A stretch of DNA of 64,000 bases from NCBI GenBank assembly GCA_918797485.1, contig CAKKNE010000001.1, positions 2,108,001 to 2,172,000 of the forward strand. The letters are read 5' to 3'. Position numbers and translations under genes: made by a program. Positions 9,795 to 18,132 of the stretch are shown piece after piece. The notes beneath the pieces were generated by a model. That model was given only the letters and a program-made list of their open reading frames with translations. It was not told the origin of the DNA and searched no databases. How positions within the stretch are numbered: the stretch's first letter is position 1; every line of letters begins with the position of its first letter. Source of the DNA: Pelagomonas calceolata (taxonomy: Eukaryota; Sar; Pelagophyceae; Pelagomonadales; Pelagomonadaceae).

Positions 9795-10712
9795 TTAACG
9801 CACCCCATTCTCACGCCGTCCAGCAGCCACAAAAAGCGCCACCGCAAACGTCCCCAGCGCTGCGACTGACGCGACGGGCCGCGAGAACGCCGCGGGGTAG
9901 AACTCGCGGAGGCAATTGCGCTCCACGACGACCTTCGCGCCGACGGCGACCCAGTGCGCCGCGGCCGCGCGCGCGACACCGCGGCGGAGCACTTTTTGAT
10001 CAGCTGTCGCGAGCGAGAGCGCCGCCGCCGCGTATAGCACTGAAAAAGCGCCAAAGGCCCGCGAGAGACGCCGGCCCAGCATCGTCGGCAGCGTCGCGAG
10101 CGGGAACGGCGCCACCGCCGCGACGAGCGCCCAGCCCGCGAAGGCGAGCGCGACGGCCCGCCAGACCGTCGACTGCGAACTCCGCTTCGTGTTCGGCGAC
10201 GACACGTAGGCCGCGCCGCAGAGCAGTGCCGCGCTGCCGTGGACAGCGGCAGCAACTGCCCGCAGCGGCGCGGGGTAGGTGATGGCCGCGGAGTGCGCCA
10301 TGTGCGCGAGGCCGGGCGCGCGCGCCGCCGCCGTGGCCGTGAAACGCGGCGCGAAGACGACGGCAGCACAGAGCCAGGCCGACGCCGCGGCGAGGCCGAG
10401 CTGCACCGTGCGGTCTTCGGGAGCGGCCTCGAACGACGCGGTCAGCAGCGGTAGCGGCGTCAACGCTTGCAGGATGGACAGGCGCGCGTGCGCCGCAGGC
10501 AGCGCGAGCGTCGGATGCCGCGACAGCGCCGTGACGGCGCAGGCGGACCAGGCCGCGACGGAGGCCGCCGAGGCGAGGCGGTAGGCATTGCTCTGAGTGG
10601 GTGCAGCGGTGCTTGCGGCGCTCCGGCGGGTCGATCGCTGGCGTAGGCGCGTCGGCGGCGTCGAGAGGGCTTGTGCGTGCCCGGATAGGAGCAATACGAT
10701 TGCGCGTCGCAT
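9795..10712 (-). CDS. Multi-pass membrane protein, probably plastid-targeted, unknown
   Basis: About 305 residues from the ATG at 10712 (MRRAIVLLLSGHAQALSTPP), a start that gives a signal-peptide-like leader followed by an Arg/Ser-rich presequence. Downstream are several hydrophobic segments (for example AASVAAWSACAVTAL, LGLAAASAWLCAAVVFA, ALAFAGWALVAAVAPF, AFGAFSVLYAAAAL, VASVAALGTFAVALFVAA), so about five to seven membrane spans. The frame is open upstream to 10817, but that part reads through the rearranged tRNA-like locus and is unlikely to be translated. No family recognised. Confidence 0.6.
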   Translation of the reverse strand: MRRAIVLLLSGHAQALSTPPTRLRQRSTRRSAASTAAPTQSNAYRLASAASVAAWSACAVTALSRHPTLALPAAHARLSILQALTPLPLLTASFEAAPEDRTVQLGLAAASAWLCAAVVFAPRFTATAAARAPGLAHMAHSAAITYPAPLRAVAAAVHGSAALLCGAAYVSSPNTKRSSQSTVWRAVALAFAGWALVAAVAPFPLATLPTMLGRRLSRAFGAFSVLYAAAALSLATADQKVLRRGVARAAAAHWVAVGAKVVVERNCLREFYPAAFSRPVASVAALGTFAVALFVAAGRRENGVR

Positions 10713-10792
10713 GGCTGTGCGGTGTTCGAGGCGGACGGGAGGTTTGGGCGGCTCGGACCCCCCAAAATGCCAAAGGGGGGGGTCAAAGGACC

Positions 10793-10902
10793 AAAAAAAC
10801 AAAAAAAAGAAGCACACAATACCACTAGACCACTGAGCCGGAAACCGGGCTGACCACTGAGTCTTTAGAACTCATCAGCGGGGAATTGAACCCCGGACCT
10901 CA
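10793..10902 (-). tRNA. Rearranged tRNA-like locus (T-arm before D-arm)
   Basis: On the minus strand a perfect T-arm (CGGGG TTCAATT CCCCG, 10895-10879) comes first. It is followed by a hairpin (TGAGT, 7-nt loop, ACTCA), two copies of CTCAGTGGTC, then a D-arm/A-box-like GTGGTCTAGTGGTATTG and a long T-tract (10808-10793). That order, B box, A box, terminator, is the layout of circularly permuted tRNA genes. TGTGT near the 5' half could pair with ACGCA upstream of the T-arm as an anticodon stem. The acceptor halves pair over only about four bases, so this may be a relic. Confidence 0.35.
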
Positions 10903-11152
10903 TGCGTATACACATAGAGTATAGCTCGCAATTTAGTGAAAAACTCCCTAAGATTCCTCCCGGTTTTACACGGGTCGAGAATCAAGGAGGTGTGCGCCTG
11001 CTTCGAAAGCTACTTTCCGCGAAACCGCGGTATGTGGATCGGCATAGAAGAAAACCCGTGATTCGAGAATTGACCCTTTATGCCACTCAGGGTAAGTGGA
11101 GCTATCTCCATCAACTAATGCCCGCAAACCGCCGCCGGCAACGCCAAAAACC

Positions 11153-11869
11153 ATGAGCGCTGCGAATTCACAGCCACGGCCATCGATGCGGACCGTAGTC
11201 CAAGGCATCATCGACAGCCAGCAAAGCCGGGCGCTTGTCCAGCCGGCGGCGGGGCGCGCGCCACTGCTCCTACGCGTCAAAGGTACGCTGATGTGCGAGG
11301 AATACGACGAGCGACACGAGCTGCGCGTCATGAACTGCGCCGGCGGGATGCAAGCGGCGGAGTCCTTCGACGAGTACATGCAGGTGGTCGTGGGCGAGAT
11401 AGTCGCGCTACGGGATGCGGTACTCATGTTCTTCCCGCCCGACCCAGCGGAGAGTGAAGGTAATAACGATCATGTCCTCCTGAGCTTGTGGCACGAAGGC
11501 CTCCGGTCTGTACTCGCGCACCTGGGCGTCCCGTGGCCGCTGGGAGAGGCACTGGAGTGCGTCGACATCCGGGACTTCGACGGGCTCGACGACGATCGCG
11601 ACGCCGTGGCGGACATCGACACTTGGCAAATCCTGCATGACGCGATGGACCGGCTCACGGAGCGGTGCATGGGCAACACGATCGACACCTACAAGCTACT
11701 GGGCGCGCCGCACGAGGCCGACGGGACTGTGGAGACGCATCAAGACGGCCTGTGCTGGGCCGTGGCGGTTGAGGGCAAATTTGAACAGGACTTTGGCAAG
11801 GAATGCGACCCGGAGTACGAACCCCCTCTGCCGGTCTGGGGCCGGGGCTCCCTAGGTCAAAACTACTGA
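11153..11869 (+). CDS. Hypothetical acidic protein
   Basis: About 238 residues from the ATG at 11153 (MSAANSQPRPSMRTVVQGII), the first ATG in the frame. The sequence is acidic and well formed (RVKGTLMCEEYDERHELRVM; DVRDFDGL-like acidic loops; WQILHDAMDRLTERCMGNTI), with no signal peptide or membrane span. No family recognised. It ends about 120 bp before the convergent acetyl-CoA synthetase gene. Confidence 0.6.
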   Translation: MSAANSQPRPSMRTVVQGIIDSQQSRALVQPAAGRAPLLLRVKGTLMCEEYDERHELRVMNCAGGMQAAESFDEYMQVVVGEIVALRDAVLMFFPPDPAESEGNNDHVLLSLWHEGLRSVLAHLGVPWPLGEALECVDIRDFDGLDDDRDAVADIDTWQILHDAMDRLTERCMGNTIDTYKLLGAPHEADGTVETHQDGLCWAVAVEGKFEQDFGKECDPEYEPPLPVWGRGSLGQNY

Positions 11870-11991
11870 TGTCCGCTGTGGTTGTGATACTAAGTGTAAA
11901 AGAATATAGTTATATCTGGGCGCGTGTCGGGGTCGCGTCGATGGCGCACAGTAAAGTTGCAGAAACCTTCGAGTTACCACGCGCGCAGCGA

Positions 11992-14392
11992 CTACTTCGA
12001 CGCCCCCGCATGACTAGCAATAAGCTCGTCCACGATCCCGGGATCCGCGAGCGTCGACGTGTCGCCCAGCCCGGACACGTCCGCACCTTCCGCCGCGATC
12101 TTGCGCAGGATGCGGCGCATGATCTTGCCGGAGCGCGTCTTCGGCAGGCCCGTCGGCGCCCAGTGGAACGTGTCCGGCGACGCGAAGGCCGCGACGTCCG
12201 CGCGCGCGCGCAGCTTCAGCTCCTTGGCCAGCTCGTCGCCGGCCTGGCCCTCGGCGTCCTGCGTCAGCGTGACGAACGCGTACAACGCCGAGCCCTTGAC
12301 GTCGTGCGGGACGCCCACGAGCGCGGCCTCGGCGACCTGCGTTGTGTTGTATTGTTGGCGCGTCGCGTCGATGGCGTGTCGCGTCGATGGCGTGCTGGGG
12401 GACGCCGCAAAAGCTCACCGCGGGGTGCGCCACGAGCGCCGACTCGACCTCCGCCGTGCCGATGTTGTGGCCCGACACCACCACCACGTCGTCGACGCGG
12501 CCCGTGATCCAGTAGTGGCCGTCCGCGTCGCGCCGCGCGCCGTCGCCCGTCAGGTAGTAGCCGTCGTAGCTGAAGTACGTGTTCTCGAACCGCTCGTGGT
12601 CGCCCCAGCACGTCCGCGCCATCGACGGCCACGGCTGCTTCAGCACCAGCAGCCCCTTGGCCTCCTCGCCAATGACCGCCGGGATCTCGGCGCCCGTCGC
12701 CGCGTCGAGCAACGCGGGCACGCAGCCGGCGACGGGCGTCATGGCCGCGCCGGGCTTGTGCGGGCCCGCGCCGGACGCCATCGTCGGCGCGATCTGGATG
12801 ACGCCCGTCTCGGTCTGCCACCACGTGTCGGCCTGCGTTTCGGACGCGCTGATCGACGGCGCGCCGCGGCGATGGCGTTAGGACGCCGCGAAACGCACGA
12901 CGGGGCAGCGGTCGTCGCCCACGACCTCGCGGTACCACCGCCAGGCCTCCGGATTGATCGGCTCGCCGACGGAGCCCAGCAGCTTGAGCGACGCGCGCGA
13001 CGTGGACGTGACGGGGTCGTCGCCGGAGCGCATGAGCGCGCGGATCGCCGTCGGCGCCGTGTAGAGGTGCGTCACCTTGTGCTGGTCGACGATGCGCCAG
13101 AGGCGGCCCGCGTCGGGCCACGACGGCACGCCCTCGAAGACGATCTGCGTCGCGCCGTTCAGCAGGGGGCCGTAGGCGACGTAGGTGTGGCCCGTGATCC
13201 AGCCGCAGTCGGCCGTACAGAACCAGACGTCGTCCGCGCGGACCGGCGCGTCGAAGACCGTCCGGAACGAGTGGCCCGCGCCGACCATGTAGCCGCCCGT
13301 GGCATGTACAATACCTTTGGGCGCGCCCGTGCTCCCAGACGTGTAGAGGATGAAGAGCGGGTCCTCGGCGGCCATCCACTCGACGTCTGAGCCGTCGGTG
13401 GACGTGACGACGTTGTGCCACCACGCCTCGTCGGCGGCGAGTTGCGGTTCCGGGTACGCGGCGTCGTCGAGGCGCCGCAGGATCACCGCGCCGCCCGCGA
13501 CCGGCGTGCCCTGGTCCCGCGCCTGCGTAGGCATGCCGCGTCGATGGCGTCCGGCGGGGTCCTCTCGCCACGCACAGCGAGACGCGTGCCGCGAGAACGC
13601 GGGGGAGGATCCCAAGGCGGCGCGAGCCCCAAGGCGCGTCGCGCGACGCAAGGACGAGCAAAGAACAAAAGGACAAACAACAAAAGAAGGACGCCGCAAA
13701 AACACAGAAGCGAGCGCGTCCTTGGCGATGCCCCACAGGTCGATGACCTTGCCGCCGCGGCGCACGCCGTCGGCGGCGATGACGCACGTCGCGCCCGCGC
13801 TGGCGATGCGCGACGCGAGCGAGTCCCGCGAGAAGCCGCCGAAGACCACCGTGTGCACGGCGCCGATGCGCGCGCACGCGAGCATGGCGATCGCGAGTTC
13901 GGGGACCATCGGCATGAACAGCGCGACGCGGTCGCCCTTCTTGACGCCCCGGGCCCGCAGCGCCGCCGCGAGCTTCTTCGTCTCCTCGAGGGCCTCGGCG
14001 TAGGTGTAGGTCTCCGGCTGTAAGGGCGACGTCTCGCCTTCATCATTTCTCTCGGCGATGAAGCAGAGCTTGTCGCCCAGGCCCGCCTCGACCTGGCGGT
14101 CCAAACAGTTGTAGGCGATGTTCGTCGCGCCGTCCTCGAACCAGCGCGCCGCGATGGGCCCCGCGCTGCGCTTAAAGTTCGCGCTGTACACATTCGATCT
14201 ATCAAACGGCGTCTGCCAGTGGTAGCGGTCGGCCTCGGACGCCCAGAAGCCGGACGGGTCGTCGAGGGACGCCTTGTAGGCCTCGGCGGCGCCGTCCGCC
14301 GTCAGCGCGGCCTGGGCCTCGAAAGCCTCGGGCAGCGGCGGGCAGTAGTCCTCGAGGGCCTGCGCGCGGCGGGTTTCGGCGTTTTGTGTCAT
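11992..14392 (-). CDS. acs: Acetyl-CoA synthetase (AMP-forming), 4 exons
   Basis: Exons 14392-13718, 13522-12899, 12832-12419 and 12336-11992, all phase 0, give 685 residues, close to the usual size of about 650. The enzyme activates acetate to acetyl-CoA with ATP through an acetyl-AMP intermediate. Visible signatures are the N-terminal cap, [20 protein letters not shown], the P-loop-like [40 protein letters not shown] across intron 2, [20 protein letters not shown] and the C-terminal lysine motif [13 protein letters not shown], the usual site of regulatory acylation. Introns are 195 bp (GC-AG), 66 bp and 82 bp (GT-AG). The 66-bp one ends in inverted repeats TGCGTTTCG/CGAAACGCA. An upstream peptide near 14561 (MRVTPFVLPLAAQALVAPRP) could be a presequence exon, but I could not find a frame-consistent join. 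Confidence 0.93.
12833..12898 (-). mobile_element. Introner, family A, in acs intron 2
   Basis: The 66-bp intron begins GTGCGTTTCG and ends CGAAACGCAG, so it has a 9-bp perfect terminal inverted repeat, and it contains the CGCCATCGCCGCG-type core. The 195-bp intron at 13523-13717 and the 82-bp intron at 12337-12418 share the GCGGCGTCC block and the core motif. Removing each restores the conserved acs reading frame exactly. Confidence 0.75.
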
Positions 14393-15119
14393 TGCAGCTT
14401 CGCGTCGACGGCGTCATCAGCAAAGCGAGAAGGCACCGCGACGGGTTGCGACGCGGCCGGCGCACCGCCGCCGGGCGCTGACTGCTGAGGCGCTTCATGT
14501 GCGGGCGCGGCGCGACGAGCGCTTGCGCCGCCAGCGGCAGGACGAATGGTGTAACTCGCATCGCTGCAACCTGTCCTTCACTCCTGCCGCACCGCGTCGG
14601 CGGCGCGCGGTTGTGCCAGTGCTCTTGCTCTCCTGCCAAAGTGCAGCAGCCCAAAGCCGATCTCGGACGCGGCCGCGCGCCAGCGTGCGCGTCGTCGCGG
14701 AGGAGTCCGTGGCGCCTCGGGAGACGGATGGGCGCGGGGGGTCGGGGCTCGGTGGTCCTCGAGTGTGCGCCGCCGCCCGCGCGGTCTCGATCATGTCCCG
14801 ACGGCTCCGGGCGACGGCCGCGGGGGACGGCCGGCAGGTACTGCGGAAGAATGGAAGTGCCAACTAATTACTTAGAAGGAAGGCTCCTCGGCGTCGCGCG
14901 CGGCGGCCGGCGCCTCGCCCGAAGAGCCGCCCGGGCCCGAGTCCGCGGCGGCTGCCGGCGCGGCCGGCGTCGCGTCGTCGGCGGCGCTCGGGTCCCGCGC
15001 GCTGCTCGACGGCGGCGGCGTTTCGCGGGCGCGGAGCGCGGCTCGCGCGTCTCGCAGGGCCCTAATCCAAGTTGTGGCCGGGTGCGCCGGAGGTGCGTAA
15101 GATCTGATACTGTAAAAAC
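14393..15119. other. Region between acs and a small domain protein, no firm gene
   Basis: Open frames on both strands are Arg/Ala-rich. On the minus strand at about 15112-15060 there is a possible exon reading QYQILRTSGAPGHNLD before a stop. A matching DNA segment lies at the 3' end of the EF-hand gene (35498-35526). Pro/Ala-rich sequence fills 14880-15030. Confidence 0.3.
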
Positions 15120-15412
15120 TTAGGAAGCCTCGCGGATCCACTTGTCGTCGTCGTCGGGCGCGTAGATCAATGTGCCGTTGTCCAACCGAATTTGATACGG
15201 AGCAAAGAACCCAGGCTCGAAGCTTTCCTCGTGGTAGTGGAGCTTGATGACACGGCCTGGTGCCCATGTGCCTCCTCTGGCACACTCGACGCGCGCGCCG
15301 ACGGCGAAGCGTAGGGAGACGTCGAACGACAATACCTCAATTTACATCTAACACACCGCGGCGCGTTGTGGGCCAGTGGGGCGGCGCAGGCGGCGCAAGT
15401 TGTGAGGATCAT
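15120..15412 (-). CDS. MYND-type zinc-finger fragment joined to a small conserved-looking domain
   Basis: From the ATG at 15412 the frame reads MILTTCAACAAPLAHNAPRC then VRCKLRYC, the first half of a MYND-like zinc finger (CxxC...CxxC...C), and then runs out in a different frame. A second frame from about 15332 to the stop at 15120 gives VGARVECARGGTWAPGRVIK, HYHEESFEPGFFAPYQIRLD and GTLIYAPDDDDKWIR, a compact beta-rich module. The two frames overlap with no clean GT-AG join, so this is either two exons with an unusual intron or a broken gene. The MYND call is from the Cys spacing; the second module is not assigned to a family. Confidence 0.4.
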
Positions 15413-17298
15413 TTTGCGTTGGCGGGGTCTGTGAGGGTCGCGGCGGCGGCCGGCGGCGTGTACGTGGGAAACCCGTTTTGTTGCTTTTGTTTTTTCCCCC
15501 GCGCCGCGCGCACAGTTGTTTGAGGGACGTTCGGTTCGCTACTGGTCCCAAGAGAGCAGTGGGACACTTACTGGGGGCCGAAAAAAATAATTTCTTGATG
15601 TCGCGATACTGACGACGCCGCCATGGCGGGCGCGTCGGTGGAATCCTGTCGATTCGTGGTCCGGAGGTCTCTCGGAGGTCGCTTAGGGTCGGTACCAGAC
15701 GTACGCAAGCGCCTACACCGCATGCGCGGCCGCTTCCATCGGTGGATACATATAGGCAAGGTGCTTGGCAGTGCGCGGACATCTACCATGATCCCCCAAA
15801 GTTTTTGATCCAGAGCTCTCTGGAGAGCCCCAAGCACCAGCGCATGCGGTGTCGGCGACTACCCGACCCCAGACCTATCCCAAACATTGTCCGAGAGCCG
15901 ATCAGCATCCGAAAAAAGTAAATAATTTGGGCCCGATGGCGCCCCGTTCCCGTCAAATACGCAATTACCCGAGGGCCCCCAGTAGTCGCCGTAGCGGTCT
16001 CGTCGGACCCCATACTACCCCAACGGTAGTCAACTACAAGTATATGACATCTACATTATAAGAAGGGTACTTTTGGCTGCCCACGCTTGGGACGTGAACA
16101 TCTTGATCTGGACCTCGCGCAAGTCGGTCGATCATAGAAAAAATGATCGCGTCATGGTCCATGGTGATGGTACACGGGCTGACGGTCGCAGATCCAAGTA
16201 ATTTGCCGATCTTAGCAAGATCATGGGCTCGCGAGACCGACTACCCGCGCCGAGCATCTTTGGGTCTCGGAGCAATGTAGTACACAATCAGGCCAGTTAT
16301 CTGGCCCGTCCCACACCCGAAGCGCCTGAAACGCAAATTTATTTCATAACTCACGGGCCTGGGGCCTTTCCAGTGCCCCGCGTATGCACCGTCGTCCGCG
16401 GAGAACGGGCAAGTCGGTCGATCGTGAATAGAACAACGGCGTTATGGTCCATCTGGATGGTGGCGTCGCTGATACCCGCAGGTGTAGGCACCAAGCTGAT
16501 TTTGGATACACGTGGGGGCGCGAAGTTGACGAATCGCGAGGCTCTAACGGAATATCTAAAATAGCTCAGTGTGCGCTGATGTGGGCTAGATTGAATCTAC
16601 CACTAACAAACGAAAGGAAACGAACATAAACTCGGGAGTTGTCTAGTAGAATTCTTTTCCCGCCCTCCGAGCGCGGGCCGTCGGCTCCGGTTCCGCCGAA
16701 CTTGTATGAAAACTGGGCTGGAGTTGATATAATGTCCTATCCGGACGGTAGATGGCGGCGTCAATCGCTGGTCTATTTTGGCAAGTCGTAAGACTCATCC
16801 GCGAATGTCGCGGGTGGTGCCTTCCGGGAGGCGCGAGGGTATGTTCCCGGGCAGCTATTCTGAAATATTTGGTCGCGGCGATCGACTGGGATGTATTCTG
16901 AATTTGGGTCATTCTTTTGACGCTATCGAGGCGTGTCTTCAGATTTGCTAGTATGTCACATGCTAGCTTCTTGCTGCTTCCCCGGGCGCTATTCGTAAAG
17001 AAATGGTCTCAGTGGACGACTATGATGAATTATGAATTTGGGAGGTCACTTTTAGTCATTTCGAGGCGGATCTTCGAATTGGGGGCAGTGGCGGTTCCTC
17101 GTCCACTACTATATTTAAAATATAGTAGTTGTTAATAATTGATCCCGGCGAACGACGCTCACGTAGAGGAGGAACTGACCCAAACAGAGGCAATGCATGT
17201 CACGTATCTCTACACAATGCGTCTAGCCCCCCGCGCCACCGCCGCGACGCCGCGGCGATGACGGACGATGCGTCTAGCGGCGACGACGGACGAGGCGT
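15413..17298. repeat. Lower-GC non-coding island with internal diverged repeats
   Basis: About 1.9 kb, visibly richer in A/T than the flanks. Two segments starting gcaagtcggtcgatc (about 16118-16195 and 16409-16480) are diverged copies that also share atggtccat. Another pair starting gaatttggg (16899-16950 and 17034-17085) share tcgaggcg and tcttc. The longest frame (16223-16564) has no recognisable domain and overlaps the repeats. It could be the remnant of an unclassified repeat; I see no gene. Confidence 0.5.
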
Positions 17299-17906
17299 CT
17301 AGCCCCCCTTGTTCTTCTTGGGCTTCGGCGCCTTGATCGCCGCGACGGGCTCCGGCGCGGCCCGCGCCCCAGACAACTTGGCCGCGACGTACATGACCAC
17401 GAAGACGACGGGGAAGATGCCAAGCCCGATGATGAGCGCGTTGCGGCCCGTGTACTCGACCCAGGGCAGGTAGGCGTGGTACCAGCGCGGGACGCAGTGG
17501 ACGCCGAGGCGCGACCGCTCGCTCGGCGACACGCCCTCGCAGGCGTTGTTGTAGCCCGCCGCCGTGAGGAGGGACCGCGTCGCGAGCGTCGCGTTCTCCA
17601 GCGCGGGGAAGGGGTCCGCGCCGGCGGCGAGCGCCGCCTCGACCTGTGCGCAAATCGACCAGTGAGTCCGTTGCGTCGATGGCGTGCAGCTCATGATGAA
17701 GCCGTGGGCGGCGACGCGCCGCGACATTTGATTTATGCGCTGGCCTCGACGGTCGCGACGTCGTCGCCCGCGGCCGCGGCCGCGAGTTTCGCCGCGCAGC
17801 CGGCGTCTCCATCAGCCTCGCAGGCCTGGAGGAACGCGGGCTTGGCCGCGCCGTCGGCCGTCGCCGCGGCGAGCGCCATCGCCCCCAGGATAAGTTTTTG
17901 CCACAT
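17299..17906 (-). CDS. Small secretory-pathway membrane protein, unknown
   Basis: Exons 17906-17751 and 17643-17299 give about 166 residues. MWQKLILGAMALAAATADG is a clear signal peptide. A single membrane span (LIIGLGIFPVVFVVMYVAA) lies near residue 130 and a Lys/Pro-rich tail (KAPKPKKNKGG) follows. The lumenal part has paired Cys (NNACEGV, GVHCVPRW). Protein reads DVAT-VEAALAAGADPF across the intron, which is an introner with a perfect 8-bp duplication. Function not recognised. Confidence 0.65.
17644..17750 (-). mobile_element. Introner, family C, with perfect 8-bp target duplication
   Basis: The 107-bp intron begins with GTCGAGGC and is followed, after its terminal CAG, by the same GTCGAGGC in the next exon, a perfect 8-bp target-site duplication. 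Its ends are CAGCGCATAAATC and GATTTGCGCACAG, imperfect inverted repeats. The left copy of the duplication provides the GT donor, while the element provides the AG acceptor. An introner core (gcgtcgatggcgt on plus) lies inside. Confidence 0.85.
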
Positions 17907-18132
17907 TATCCTTTTTTTATCGCGCTTGCTTGCACGCGTCACGCCTCGCTCTTGTCCGACGTGAGTGATAAAGCGGTTGCTTGACGCGCGTCGTAGTCTC
18001 TTGCAGCCTAAAATAGCCACGTGTCGTCGTGGCTCCAGGATTATTTTTAGCTTTTTCCTGGCTGGTAAAGACACTAGCAAGCGTGCGCGGGATAAGGATT
18101 GGGAAGCGAGAGATTCAAATTCGATTACTCCC

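Noticed and set aside
10860-10876. A 7-nt loop with anticodon TTA on the plus strand, suggesting a stop-suppressor tRNA
   Set aside because: The stem-loop has no cloverleaf around it on that strand; T- and D-arm signals are on the minus strand.
12059-13390. 443-residue open frame on the plus strand
   Set aside because: It is antisense to acetyl-CoA synthetase, Arg/His-rich and without any domain; it reflects high GC at third positions.
16223-16564. 113-residue frame in the low-GC island
   Set aside because: It crosses the diverged repeats and shows no domain or targeting signal.
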